Positions 36,577-45,664 of a stretch of DNA of 59,262 bases are shown piece by piece. The translations under genes were made by a program, and so were the position numbers. Location: positions 1 to 59,262 of the forward strand of contig JAGAXP010000262.1 of NCBI GenBank assembly GCA_017940955.1. Direction: 5' to 3'. The stretch's first letter is position 1; every line of letters begins with the position of its first letter. The notes below the pieces were generated by a model. That model made no database searches and was not told the origin of the DNA. It was given only the letters and a program-made list of their open reading frames with translations. Source of the stretch: Oribacterium sp. Lineage in GTDB: Bacteria > Bacillota_A > Clostridia > Lachnospirales > Lachnospiraceae.

Positions 36577-37092
36577 CTATTTCAGCGAACAGTTATTTTT
36601 TGTAATCAGCTTCACGCCCGGTACCTTAGCGTCATTCTTGATGAGCTTCTTCACCTCATCCTTCATAACCTCAGGCGGCTTTATGCGGACGCAATCGTTA
36701 TGCCCGTTGTCGTGGAGCCATGCACACGCCTTTGCTGAGTCCAGCACCTCCACACTTTCGGATTTCCTGTAGGAAACCGTTGCGAATCCAAGATCCTTTT
36801 TCTCACCGCCACATTCACGGTCTAAGATGGAAATGATCTTTTCTTCCTTACGCTCCAATGCCTCCCTGCGCTTTTTCAGTCTTCCTTCTTCAGCCTTTAA
36901 TGCCGCCGCATCGGATCTGATATTGAGAGCGGTCATGGCGATGTACTCCAATATCCGGTCTCTCTCCATTTCCAGCGCATCCAGCTCCGCAAGCACCGCC
37001 TCGGTGTTCTCACCGATCTCGCCGGTTTCCTCATCGAAGTCCAGCCGGTCAAGCGCGGACTGGATGGCAAGGTTTACTTCGTACAGCTTCAT
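36577..37092 (-). CDS. Siphovirus Gp157-like protein
   Basis: 171 aa from ATG 37092 (GGAAGGAGGGG upstream). It has helical coiled coil (LDALEMERDRILEYIAMTA, LKAEEGRLKKRREALERKEE), then FATVSYRKSESVEVLD and a C-terminal VIKNDAKVPGVKL-type end, the Gp157 pattern. The function is unclear; it often pairs with Sak4/DUF669 genes. It overlaps the small upstream gene by 44 bp. Confidence 0.88.
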   Translation of the reverse strand: MKLYEVNLAIQSALDRLDFDEETGEIGENTEAVLAELDALEMERDRILEYIAMTALNIRSDAAALKAEEGRLKKRREALERKEEKIISILDRECGGEKKDLGFATVSYRKSESVEVLDSAKACAWLHDNGHNDCVRIKPPEVMKDEVKKLIKNDAKVPGVKLITKNNCSLK

Positions 37093-37291
37093 TTGCCCCT
37101 CCTTCCTTGATCTCCTTGATGTCAACAGAGTCAATGGTCTGTCCGGGAGAAAGCAGATACACCTGCGTGTAATCTCCAAACAAGAACTTCAAGAGCCTTG
37201 TGGGGAGTCTGCGTTCCGCACCCTTCAGGATGTTGACCTTGTTGCCATCGGGATCAGAAACATTGATGATGATCCTGTGTTTTAAGCCCAT
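37049..37291 (-). CDS. small early phage protein
   Basis: 80 aa from ATG 37291, after AGAGGTG. The frame is open further up to 37372 but that part is leader with the repeated element. It is basic and beta-like (MGLKHRIIINVSDPDGNKVN, YLLSPGQTIDSVDIKEI). No family recognised. First gene of the early operon behind leader copy B. Confidence 0.65.
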   Translation of the reverse strand: MGLKHRIIINVSDPDGNKVNILKGAERRLPTRLLKFLFGDYTQVYLLSPGQTIDSVDIKEIKEGGANEAVRSKPCHPVRA

Positions 37292-37339
37292 ATGGCACCT
37301 CTCTTTCTGCAAGGGATGTGATTTGTGTTTGCCCCTTAC

Positions 37340-37375
37340 AAATCTCAGTGGTCGATTTCCAGAAAAAATCACCCC
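37340..37375 (-). promoter_or_regulatory. 36-bp repeated leader element (copy B)
   Basis: 34 of 36 bases match 6068-6103. The minus strand again pairs GGTGATTT with AAATC(G)ACC. The differences lie at the loop and the stem tip, so the hairpin is kept. It sits about 50 bp upstream of the 80-aa early gene, as copy A sits upstream of the DUF6870-like gene. The second hairpin of copy A is not present here. Confidence 0.6.
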
Positions 37376-37391
37376 ACAAATTTCAAATAAT

Positions 37392-38024
37392 TCATTTTTT
37401 TATCCCAAGTTTCTTCTGAATGTGCGCAATACTGCGTTTCAAGCTCTTATTCACCTGCCTCGGATCCATATCCAGATCACTTGCCACATCTTTCTGAAGC
37501 TCATTCCCGACATACACTCTGTGAAAAATCTCGTAATTCTTCTCGTTTAATATGGAAGCCGCAATTTCCATGATCTGGCGGCACATGACAATATCTTCAT
37601 AGGGCACGACTACCGATGGAGCGTTCAATGTTAAATTTTCATCCTCGTCTATGCCAAGCTCAGCAGATGAATCCAGCGATAAGGACCAGTTTTTCGGAAA
37701 TACCTCATCCTGACAAAAATCAACATATTCATCTCCCGGCGCATAGCCGTATCTCTCCATGAAATCCTTGATAAATCTCTCACGCCATTCCTTGATCTGC
37801 CTCTTTTCCTTTTCAGACCTTCTTCTCTGCCTGGCGTTACGGATATTGTTCTCCACCTCGTCATCTTCATCTTTGTAGTAGAGATCAATGTCCGCCTGAG
37901 TAACACCATCCTCCCCCGGACATATCGCTCCCCTAACTTCATACTCACGCCCTTTCTCGTCTGTAAGCGTGTACCTGTAGGGAATACTGTTCCTGTTGTT
38001 CTGATTGGTTTTGTGGAATTTCAT
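37392..38024 (-). CDS. sigma-70-like phage regulator
   Basis: 210 aa from ATG 38024, 7 nt after AAAGGA. The first 120 residues are charged and partly coiled. The C-terminal 70 residues (NEKNYEIFHRVYVGNELQKD, DMDPRQVNKSLKRSIAH) form a sigma-region-4-type HTH. It is the first gene of the early block and probably controls early transcription. No -10 binding region is seen, so it may act as an activator rather than a complete sigma factor. Confidence 0.7.
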   Translation of the reverse strand: MKFHKTNQNNRNSIPYRYTLTDEKGREYEVRGAICPGEDGVTQADIDLYYKDEDDEVENNIRNARQRRRSEKEKRQIKEWRERFIKDFMERYGYAPGDEYVDFCQDEVFPKNWSLSLDSSAELGIDEDENLTLNAPSVVVPYEDIVMCRQIMEIAASILNEKNYEIFHRVYVGNELQKDVASDLDMDPRQVNKSLKRSIAHIQKKLGIKK

Positions 38025-38340
38025 AAGATCGTCCTTTCCGCCTGCGCTTTGCGGATAGGACAATCTGGATAAAAGATGCCGGTGGTACCCGATTGAGAAC
38101 CCCCGGCCTATAGACACCTGCTTTACGCGCATAGGAACAAAGGGTACTCATGTCGATTTTTCGCATTGTTGCAATGCTTATCCGACATATGTATCCAAAT
38201 TGCCCTAACGCGTGTCAGGCTATTTGAAATTTTTACTCAGGGGACTATCCCCCTGCTGGTATGTACTATATCTGAATCATTTCTCCCTGTAATGGAGCCG
38301 AAATGACATGAAACGACATAAAATTCATAGAAAAAAATGC
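38025..38340. other. non-coding gap between early module and defence operon
   Basis: No convincing gene in about 316 bp. A 73-codon frame overlapping 38166 has no ribosome site. The stretch holds short inverted repeats: GCATTG-TTG-CAATGC (38163-38177) and CAGGGG-ACTAT-CCCCCTG (about 38238-38255). This is where early promoters and operators would be expected, but no promoter is clear enough to mark. Confidence 0.5.
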
Positions 38341-38376
38341 AAAAAAATAGGAGCCATCTTTTTACGATGACTCCTA
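38341..38376 (-). terminator. terminator of the defence operon
   Basis: On the minus strand AGGAGTCATC (38376-38367) pairs with GATGGCTCCT (38359-38350), 10 bp with one mismatch, followed by ATTTTTTTG. It lies 26 bp after the ABC-3C ATPase stop. Confidence 0.85.
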
Positions 38377-38401
38377 AGTCCATTGTTTATGCGGTTTCTG
38401 T

Positions 38402-40243
38402 CTACTCTCGATGATCTTTAATCAGACCATAAGTATCAACATTTTCATCCAGAGTGAAATGAATTAATTTTACTTTTTCTTTGTCATATGTTGGTCCTTT
38501 GGGAATCTTATTCTCTATAACAATCATCTGCCTGTCGTTTCGGTGATCGATCATGTACTGAAACAATCCCACCTTCATGCTGTTGGTTGCAACATCAGTG
38601 GAACCTCCCTCCGATGTATCTTCTTCCTTTTCTACAAGAGACATAATCGGCGAATCAACAACCAAAAGAGGAAGCCTGTGCATATCAAAGCTCTCAATAA
38701 CCTCCTGTACAGCTAATGCCATCACAGTATTCAGATATGCGATGAAACCCTGTCCATGCATCATCTTCGCACTTCCATTCACCACGAGATCACAGACATT
38801 TACATCAAAATAAGCATCTATGAAGTGCCTGTAATTCGCTTTTTCCAATATATTTGTAAGATGCTCATCCATCGGTTTCTTGAAATATTCCTTTATAACC
38901 GACTCAATATCAAAGTCCTTATCAACCTGGTCTTCATCTATTACTTCTTCCATTTTTTCCTTAAGGATCTCCCCAAAAGATTTCACCAGTTCTTTTGCCT
39001 TTGCGTGCTCAAGAGCAGATGAGTATTCACCCAATTTGTCCCTCAAAGATCTAACCTTCGGCTTCAGTTCACCTCGTATCGTAATATCAATTTCTTCTTT
39101 TCGCTGCGAAAGAGAGATTCTCTTTTCATTCAATGCCTCAATCTCATTCTGAATACTGATAGCAGCAGATTGTAGACCTTCAATCTGTGTTCTTATTTTA
39201 TCCACTTCCGCTGCTGCCGCCTCAACACAAGATTCCGACTTCTCTTTTGATAGTTCTCCATTGCAGAACGGACAGTATTCTATGCGCTCAACAGATTCCC
39301 TATGAATTTCTCCCTCTGCTATAAATGTAAGTCTGCGGATGTCAGATTCATACTGGCTCCTCAAAGCTGAAAAACGGTCATTCAGATGATTACATTCCAG
39401 CAGCTTCCTTTGTATATCCAGTATCTTTTCTCCGATTTTTTTGTTTTCTTCAAGAGCGTCATTAAGCTGCCCCTCAGCCTCTTCTATGGAGCCTAAAAGC
39501 ATATCTATCTCTCGCTGTAGTTCCACAACGCTCTTATTGTCCTTTGGCTCCGGAAGTGTTACAAAATCCTTTTTCTCCAATGCGGCCATGCTAAGGTAGT
39601 ATAGCTTTTCCGTAGCGGACTTTTTTGCCCTGATAATTGGATCAGAATCAACTTTTTCGGGTTCATCTTCCGGTATAAAGTTTTCTTCAGTGGCAAGATA
39701 AAGCAATGATGTCATGGTTGAAACAGGAATATTACTGCTATATCCATTTCCATTGAAGAGAATACTATTTTCATGCCCCGTCCTCGAAACATTTAAGAGA
39801 AAAGAATGCACAAAAGTTCGTAAGGTTAAAGACTGTTTGCTTCTACTCTTAAACTGATATATGGTCACATCATCATCTATTCCCATTAAATGCAGCCATA
39901 ATTTGTTGATCCCGGGAGTTTTTGCACTCCCCTTTTCAGAGGTATAGGTTCCATATTCAATACCTTCAACCTCACCTGTAACAATCATTTGGTTTTTACC
40001 AATTTCTCTGTAAATGCGGATTTCTTTGCCATCTACATCTATCGTAATCCCTATGGCACGTACTTCAAGCGATTGCTTCAGAAGCTTTTTGGGAGTGCCG
40101 CCAAACATAAAATCAATGCATTCAACAATCAGACTTTTTCCTGACTCAGAAACACCGTATACTATATTAAGTCCCGGATCAAAATAGTGCTCTGATACCG
40201 TACTCTTCCCACTCATAACCCTGAGTTTTGATATGTAATACAT
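38402..40243 (-). CDS. ABC-three-component (ABC-3C)/Lamassu LmuB-like SMC ATPase
   Basis: 613 aa. Walker A GVSESGKS is at 30-37 and Walker B LPLLVVDSPIMS at about 524-535. Between them lies a coiled coil (about 230-440) broken by one CPFC motif, as in Rad50/SMC-type hinge regions. The two-gene context upstream (middle component, then C component) matches ABC-3C systems, described as conflict systems, and the order matches Lamassu (effector, small protein, SMC ATPase). It probably senses DNA structure or ends. It ends the defence operon and is followed by a terminator. Confidence 0.85.
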   Translation of the reverse strand: MYYISKLRVMSGKSTVSEHYFDPGLNIVYGVSESGKSLIVECIDFMFGGTPKKLLKQSLEVRAIGITIDVDGKEIRIYREIGKNQMIVTGEVEGIEYGTYTSEKGSAKTPGINKLWLHLMGIDDDVTIYQFKSRSKQSLTLRTFVHSFLLNVSRTGHENSILFNGNGYSSNIPVSTMTSLLYLATEENFIPEDEPEKVDSDPIIRAKKSATEKLYYLSMAALEKKDFVTLPEPKDNKSVVELQREIDMLLGSIEEAEGQLNDALEENKKIGEKILDIQRKLLECNHLNDRFSALRSQYESDIRRLTFIAEGEIHRESVERIEYCPFCNGELSKEKSESCVEAAAAEVDKIRTQIEGLQSAAISIQNEIEALNEKRISLSQRKEEIDITIRGELKPKVRSLRDKLGEYSSALEHAKAKELVKSFGEILKEKMEEVIDEDQVDKDFDIESVIKEYFKKPMDEHLTNILEKANYRHFIDAYFDVNVCDLVVNGSAKMMHGQGFIAYLNTVMALAVQEVIESFDMHRLPLLVVDSPIMSLVEKEEDTSEGGSTDVATNSMKVGLFQYMIDHRNDRQMIVIENKIPKGPTYDKEKVKLIHFTLDENVDTYGLIKDHRE

Positions 40244-40692
40244 CAGCGCACCTCCCTTAAAGCCCTTAGGGCATTATCCTGTATCATCAAGGACAGTTCC
40301 CCGTCCGAATATTTCTTAAAGCTCTTCAGTGCCTCTGCCGCAATCTGTTGGTACTGAATGGCATATTCACTCTTCAGCTTCTTTGTATATTTTCTTCCGG
40401 ATGCTGAAATACTATATAGATATCCGGCATCTATAGTGACATCCACAAGCCCGTCAGTCACAAGGGCTTTTATAGCCTCTTCGCAAAGTTCCCGACGATT
40501 CGCAAGTTCTCCATACATGGAAGCGTTATTCCCATGCAAATTGCGAAAAGGAAGCTGGAAGCATTCCGCATAGCATACGATAAAATCAAGAGATATGATT
40601 TTTTCAAGATTAAGCTGTGTCTTTCTGCCCGATGCAAGGAGACAAAGGATCCTTAGTTCCACCTCAAAGGTGGAGTTAAACAGATTGTGCAT
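40243..40692 (-). CDS. ABC-3C middle component (LmuC-like)
   Basis: 149 aa from ATG 40692, 9 nt after GGAGG; ATGs at 40701 and 40698 sit too near the site. The start LFNSTFEVELRILCLLASG and the winged-helix-like C-terminal part (EEAIKALVTDGLVDVTID, ISASGRKYTKKL) match ABC-3C middle component 2. It would bridge the C component and the ATPase. It overlaps the upstream gene by 17 bp. Confidence 0.82.
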   Translation of the reverse strand: MHNLFNSTFEVELRILCLLASGRKTQLNLEKIISLDFIVCYAECFQLPFRNLHGNNASMYGELANRRELCEEAIKALVTDGLVDVTIDAGYLYSISASGRKYTKKLKSEYAIQYQQIAAEALKSFKKYSDGELSLMIQDNALRALREVR

Positions 40693-41680
40693 TTTCATCA
40701 TCCTCCACCCACTTTAATCTCTCGTCATTCACAAGCATATGACATACACCCATCAATTCCGGCGGTCCGATCCAGTTGAATAATTCCTGCTGTGTACTGG
40801 GAGATACATTTACATCACACGCTCTCTCTGTAACCTTATCAATCCTATCCACCGGATCATCGTAGGGTTTATGGCTCACATGATAAATACCGGCTTCTAC
40901 TTCATTTTTCAGATTCTTGAAGCAATCCTCTTCCTTGCGCTTCATAGAATCCCTGATTTCCCTATGTATCGTTTCCGCATAGTAATACCACTTACGCTGG
41001 GTATCAAAGTGCTCCTCATACCCAACCCTGGATACATCGTTTCTTTTTCGCACTTTTCTTCCGGTTTTCTTTTCGTAAGCAGCATATAACTGATTCACAA
41101 ACGTTTCATTCTTTCTGATGTTGTGCGGAAAGAAGAGTTCCGGCTTCTTTTTTATCACAAGTTCATCAAATTCCCGCATCGCATCACTATTATCGTCTGC
41201 CGCTGAAATACCTGTATTTGCGGATGCAACATGATTATTTCCAAGCAAAGCCCTCTGAAACACTCTGGCAAGGAACTCACCTATCTCCCCATCGTTATAA
41301 TATTTCAAAAACTGCTTTTTCTTGTTAGGACGCAGATCACAATTATTCACCAGCTCCACCATCGCATCCAGCATCTCATCTGTAGTTGCTTCAGACAGTT
41401 CTTTGGGAACGATAGTGTTCTTGAAATAGTCTATATACAGTTTCAGGCTTTCATTCTTTGCTGCCGCTTTTCTGATATTTTCGTGAATCGGTATATATCC
41501 GTGTGCCCAGCGGGCAGCAATGGTGGATTCTGCTTCAAATGGCACACCATCATCATTGACTACGGTATGAGGCTTAAACAGTGGAAAAAAGAGCAGCTTA
41601 GCAACAGCCGTATAGCCGGAATCCACAACGCCCAGCACAAACGCTTCATAATATGATTTGTAGTTCAGTATTATCTCCAC
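40676..41680 (-). CDS. ABC-3C C-component, probable effector (LmuA position)
   Basis: 334 aa from GTG 41680, 9 nt after AAAGGAGG. The C-terminal half (YEEHFDTQRKWYYYAETIHR, YDDPVDRIDKVTERACDVNV) resembles ABC-3C C-terminal-domain proteins. I see no nuclease, TIR or other effector motif in the N-terminal part, which differs from well-known Lamassu effectors. It begins a three-gene cassette with a 160-bp gap before it. Effector role is inferred from position. Confidence 0.7.
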   Translation of the reverse strand: MEIILNYKSYYEAFVLGVVDSGYTAVAKLLFFPLFKPHTVVNDDGVPFEAESTIAARWAHGYIPIHENIRKAAAKNESLKLYIDYFKNTIVPKELSEATTDEMLDAMVELVNNCDLRPNKKKQFLKYYNDGEIGEFLARVFQRALLGNNHVASANTGISAADDNSDAMREFDELVIKKKPELFFPHNIRKNETFVNQLYAAYEKKTGRKVRKRNDVSRVGYEEHFDTQRKWYYYAETIHREIRDSMKRKEEDCFKNLKNEVEAGIYHVSHKPYDDPVDRIDKVTERACDVNVSPSTQQELFNWIGPPELMGVCHMLVNDERLKWVEDDENAQSV

Positions 41681-41716
41681 TAAGCTGCTCCTCCTTTCAT
41701 AAATATTTCGGTACTG

Positions 41717-41851
41717 CTAATTCCAAAACAAATATGTCACATCTCGAAAGCAATCTTTATCCTTTTTGAGCATACGCTGATTTGTACCTCTGTCATGCAG
41801 TGCTCCCTTTTCCTTCCTATAGCTGCCGACACTCACAAAATCAAAGCCCAT
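41717..41851 (-). CDS. possible 44-aa small ORF
   Basis: It starts inside the end of the 246-aa gene (ATG 41851), runs through MGFDFVSVGSYRKEKGALHD and ends ...DVTYLFWN. It is basic. A weak AGAGG lies immediately before the ATG. It could be a translationally coupled small protein, a gene remnant or chance; it fills most of the 160-bp gap before the ABC-3C cassette. Confidence 0.25.
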   Translation of the reverse strand: MGFDFVSVGSYRKEKGALHDRGTNQRMLKKDKDCFRDVTYLFWN

Positions 41852-42581
41852 CCTCTATCATAAACGATGATTTTTCTCCGGCTTCTTTCCAATAATTCTT
41901 CACAAACTCCTCTATAAGATTCCTATACTGGATATAATCATCTGGATGGACCACAAAAATATATGATCTCCGAGTCCCACGCCGAAATGTCAGCACCAGA
42001 ATTTTAGCCTCAGGCAATAGACCCACCATCTCATTTTTCTTTTCTTCCCATTGGTTTTCATTTCTTCGGGCTTTCTGGCAATAATAAACCACATTCTTTC
42101 CCTGTTTATAGAAATCTTCTATTTCACTCAAAAGAGTAAACTTTTCAGCATCTTTGCTTGATGCACTCTTGGAGCCAATAGTTCCATTATCGGGATCAGC
42201 AAATACAATGTCTACTTTCCCCAGTTTTTTCAAGGCCTTGCTATGCCATTCATTCCTTATTGCCATTCGGTCTTCCCAAGGATAAGCTGTTGTATTCAGG
42301 ATATCACCATAAAATACAGCACCCGGTATTACTCCACTATCCTCCACAGCCTTCACATTTCTATCTCCGGATGCAATAATATCCCGCATTACATCAAACA
42401 CTTCAGGACAATATTCCCTACACTCAGGCTTTCCAAGATAGGAAATATGCTTGCCGTCGTTTGTACTGTCATCTTCTGTAAGATACCAGTTCACCCCTAC
42501 AGCAATATCGTTTTGTGCTAAAAAGCGGAGCAAAGAGTATTTTCCATAATCTCCTACATCTCCTACATACTGATTTTTCAT
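41841..42581 (-). CDS. conserved protein of unknown function in defence operon
   Basis: 246 aa. It begins MKNQYVGDVGDYGKYSLLRF, a segment I have seen conserved in uncharacterised bacterial proteins. VDIVFADPDNGTIG (about 130) resembles motif IV of Rossmann-fold methyltransferases, though the usual SAM-binding GxG is not evident. YYCQKARRNENQWEEK follows. It may be a methyltransferase-like or nucleotide-binding enzyme; no function can be assigned. It is followed by the ABC-3C cassette. Confidence 0.7.
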   Translation of the reverse strand: MKNQYVGDVGDYGKYSLLRFLAQNDIAVGVNWYLTEDDSTNDGKHISYLGKPECREYCPEVFDVMRDIIASGDRNVKAVEDSGVIPGAVFYGDILNTTAYPWEDRMAIRNEWHSKALKKLGKVDIVFADPDNGTIGSKSASSKDAEKFTLLSEIEDFYKQGKNVVYYCQKARRNENQWEEKKNEMVGLLPEAKILVLTFRRGTRRSYIFVVHPDDYIQYRNLIEEFVKNYWKEAGEKSSFMIEDGL

Positions 42582-42595
42582 TCACTATCACCCAT

Positions 42596-42814
42596 TTAGA
42601 GCAGAAACGCCAAAATTCCCATGCTGTGTAACACATAGAATATCAGCGCTATCATAGCAATTATTCCAATCAGTCCCGCCCATCCATTTGAATTGCTATT
42701 ATTCTGCTGCCTACTCTCTTCATCCATTTCATCAAGCAGTCGCTGTTCGTCATCCCTTAACAGTGAATCCTCTAAGGGATCGTCCGAATAGCGCCCATTA
42801 TGTCCAGGTATCAT
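42596..42814 (-). CDS. small single-span membrane protein in defence operon
   Basis: 72 aa from ATG 42814 (AAGGAT upstream). The first 45 residues are polar and acidic (DDPLEDSLLRDDEQRLLDEM), then an Asn/Ser linker, then a C-terminal hydrophobic helix (WAGLIGIIAMIALIFYVL). It would be tail-anchored. Small membrane proteins in defence operons can be effectors or accessory; nothing here decides. Confidence 0.6.
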   Translation of the reverse strand: MIPGHNGRYSDDPLEDSLLRDDEQRLLDEMDEESRQQNNSNSNGWAGLIGIIAMIALIFYVLHSMGILAFLL

Positions 42815-42846
42815 CGACTTCACATCCTTCCATAGTTCTCAATGCA

Positions 42847-43380
42847 CTACAGAACCCTAAACGTGATCATGTCATCGAGATCTATCTTCCTTATATCGCA
42901 CTCTTCCTCACCTCTCAGATAAGGCTGGATGTGGTAGAACATCATGCAATCCTTGATATGCGAAGTGATTGCATCGCTCCTGCGCTTGTAACCATAATGC
43001 TTTAACAGCGTTCTCAGCTTCATCCGAACATAATCTTTCCCATCCAGATAGAGAATCCTCAGCCTTAAAAGCATAAAGAATAGATCAAATTCCGGATAAT
43101 CCGACATCATATTCTCTCTTATGAACTGCCTGCCGGTTGCTTTGAAGTCCTTTTCCACAACCGGATATTCCTTGTCCAGCTTTTCCTTATCCACCAGATA
43201 GTCCGTCCAATATAGCACATCTGAAATAAAGTCCTTCTTGTTTCCCTTATAAATCGGATGCAGAAACTCGTATTCCTGCTCATAAAGTTTGTCCAAAAAC
43301 TCCATCTGAGTCTTTGTTCCCATTTCCTGACTCACAACAAAATACGCCACGGAATAGGAATCATAGTAAAGTTCTATCAT
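42847..43380 (-). CDS. unknown protein coupled to helicase-HNH gene
   Basis: 177 aa, start overlapping the helicase stop (ATGA), so it is probably made with it. The sequence is helical and rich in aromatic residues (LYEQEYEFLHPIYKGNKKDF, FFMLLRLRILYLDGKDYVRM). No recognised family. Tight coupling suggests a partner of the helicase. Confidence 0.7.
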   Translation of the reverse strand: MIELYYDSYSVAYFVVSQEMGTKTQMEFLDKLYEQEYEFLHPIYKGNKKDFISDVLYWTDYLVDKEKLDKEYPVVEKDFKATGRQFIRENMMSDYPEFDLFFMLLRLRILYLDGKDYVRMKLRTLLKHYGYKRRSDAITSHIKDCMMFYHIQPYLRGEEECDIRKIDLDDMITFRVL

Positions 43381-45641
43381 AATGAATCACTCTTCTTTGC
43401 GTTACAGCTCCGGCAAAGGATCTGCAAGTTTTCCGGTACAGTCTTTCCGCCTTTATTCAGCGGAACGATATGATCCACCTGGAACGGAATCTTATATTCA
43501 GCCTGCAAGCCGCATTCCGCACAGATATAACATCCCTCTTCATTCATGGAAGCCTCGAAAGCATCCTCTCTCAGTTTCTTCTCATAATCAGGATTTATCT
43601 TTCGTATCTCGTAAAGAGACATATCGGCAAAGTCCTTGGTACCATACTTCACGTTTTCTTCATCGTCAAATATGGTAGGGCTTGAAAGCTTCATCATCTC
43701 AATATCCAGCTGCTTCCAGAAATAAACCTTTCTTCCAAAGAACAGCCGTAACATATTGTCATCCGCATCCTCCCAAAGGGCATCCACATATTCACCTTTC
43801 TTCCTCGGTCCCATATCTTCATCCCAGATATGCTTTGCTATCGCTGCAACATCCAGTTTGCTCTTGTCCACAGCATCAAATGTATAGAATTTAGGAATAT
43901 CCTCGTACTGAGCGTAATACTTCAGAATATGGATAACGTCCTTTTCCTCATATGGCGGAATCATCTCTCCAAGGAAATATGTATCCCTGATCTGATCAGC
44001 CATCTTGTGTAAAATATCATCCGGCAGAAATTCCTCATCCGCCTTAAATTCCTTAAACAGCTCAGGAAGTGCATACATCATATCCTCATAGGCTTCCTGC
44101 GTGCTGTCATACACCATTACCTGATAAGAATGATCCATACCGTTTTCTTCAAGATATGTGAAGGCATACATTCCAATCGGGATCCTCTGCTCAAACGGCA
44201 CACGCTCTATCGCAGTCGTATCAACAGAATCGTCCAGTATTGCCGCAAATTCCTCAATTTTGGATATAGCAATCATCCGAATCTCATGTTTCTGACGATC
44301 AGACTCTGTATCTGAGAAATCATTATCCGCATCAATAAACAGATTCTCCGGATTAACCCAGGCTATATGCTCATTCCAGTTATCCACGAACGATACGATA
44401 TGTGCATCCGGCGTACCACCCGCTGCCTCTCCTCTGAGAGCACGTCCGATCATCTGCGTCATCAGTATCGTGGATACAGTCGGTCTTGCAAGAAATACAG
44501 TCTTTGTCTGTGGAAGATCAACGCCCTCAGTAAGAATATTTACATTCACAAGCACCTTTGTATCGCCATTTCTGTAGCTTTCAAGTTTTCTCTCATTATC
44601 CTCTCTACTGATCGTAACCCCTGTCACCATATCCTTTACATCCGATACAATGAACTCAGCTGAAATACCGGCACGGTTGAACAGTTTACAGAGAGATATG
44701 GCGTGTACCACATTAACGGCAAACACAATAGTCTGTCCGTAGACTTCCTGATTATTCTTGTATGTTTCGACAATCAGCTTATTACGGGCTGCACTATCAG
44801 CCATCTGCCCTGCAATAGCCTCTGGCAGCACATCCAAGTGCGAAATCTTATCCCAGTCATCAAGCCCCAGATTATCCCCAAAGGCTTCTTCTGTATAGCA
44901 GCTTTCAAATATTGGCTTCGACAGTATCCTTCTGTTTATCAGATCCTTAAGCCCTATCTGATAAGTGATTCCGATATTTCCTTTTTCAACCTTCCCGGTC
45001 TTTACACCGTCAGAAAATATTTTTGCTAATAACCCCTGCTCACTCTCGGCCGTGCGGAATGGAGTGGCGGTAAGTCCAATAACCTTTGCATTCTTAACCT
45101 TGGACTTCACATGGTCGATTATCTTTCGATAGGTCTTCGCTGTGGAGTGATGCGCTTCGTCGATCACCAGATAAACTTCATCATCACCGTTCAGCCAATT
45201 ATCAAGAGCCTCCATATTTCTTCCGATGCTGTCTTTGCTTGCGATCAGCAGATTATCTTTCGGAGAAATATCAATCGTCCTGTCATGATTTGTGGAGCCT
45301 GATACAATCCTGTATGTAAAAGATGAAACATTAGGAAGCGTCTCGGCATATGCGTACTTTTGGAAGGACTCAGCCGCCTGATCGAGAAGCATCTGCCTGT
45401 GTGCAATCCAAAGAATCTTTTTATGCCTGTTAAGTGCGTGCTTTAAGAGCCACATGGATGCGGTATAGGTCTTTCCTCCACCTGTAGGAAGGACAACCAG
45501 CGTACTGTAGCTCGGTGTCTCATCTATGATATCCAGATTCTCCATCGCCCTCTTCTGATGGTCATATGGAGTCCTTTTGTTGCTCCCCTGTTTTGCAGAT
45601 ACTACCCCGTTTGACTTTACCTCAATGAATGTATTATCCAA
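43377..45641 (-). CDS. SF2 DEAD/DEAH helicase with C-terminal HNH nuclease
   Basis: 754 aa from TTG 45641, 9 nt after AAGGGAG. Walker A is LPTGGGKTYTAS (about 50-60), the DEAH box LVIDEAHHS, GLTATPFRTAESE, and motif VI TQMIGRALRGEAAGG. The final 55 residues are a complete HNH: CYICAECG, FQVDHIVPLNKGGK, ENLQILCRSCNAKK. The middle part (about 450-690) is unassigned and may recognise substrate. A translocase with its own nuclease is a common defence architecture. It is bracketed by a PD-(D/E)XK nuclease upstream and an uncharacterised partner downstream. Confidence 0.88.
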   Translation of the reverse strand: MDNTFIEVKSNGVVSAKQGSNKRTPYDHQKRAMENLDIIDETPSYSTLVVLPTGGGKTYTASMWLLKHALNRHKKILWIAHRQMLLDQAAESFQKYAYAETLPNVSSFTYRIVSGSTNHDRTIDISPKDNLLIASKDSIGRNMEALDNWLNGDDEVYLVIDEAHHSTAKTYRKIIDHVKSKVKNAKVIGLTATPFRTAESEQGLLAKIFSDGVKTGKVEKGNIGITYQIGLKDLINRRILSKPIFESCYTEEAFGDNLGLDDWDKISHLDVLPEAIAGQMADSAARNKLIVETYKNNQEVYGQTIVFAVNVVHAISLCKLFNRAGISAEFIVSDVKDMVTGVTISREDNERKLESYRNGDTKVLVNVNILTEGVDLPQTKTVFLARPTVSTILMTQMIGRALRGEAAGGTPDAHIVSFVDNWNEHIAWVNPENLFIDADNDFSDTESDRQKHEIRMIAISKIEEFAAILDDSVDTTAIERVPFEQRIPIGMYAFTYLEENGMDHSYQVMVYDSTQEAYEDMMYALPELFKEFKADEEFLPDDILHKMADQIRDTYFLGEMIPPYEEKDVIHILKYYAQYEDIPKFYTFDAVDKSKLDVAAIAKHIWDEDMGPRKKGEYVDALWEDADDNMLRLFFGRKVYFWKQLDIEMMKLSSPTIFDDEENVKYGTKDFADMSLYEIRKINPDYEKKLREDAFEASMNEEGCYICAECGLQAEYKIPFQVDHIVPLNKGGKTVPENLQILCRSCNAKKSDSL

Positions 45642-45664
45642 TACTGTTCACTCCCTTCTTTTAA

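Noticed and set aside
37945..38166. 73-codon ORF upstream of the sigma-like gene
   Set aside because: No ribosome site, and most of it overlaps the sigma-like gene in another frame.
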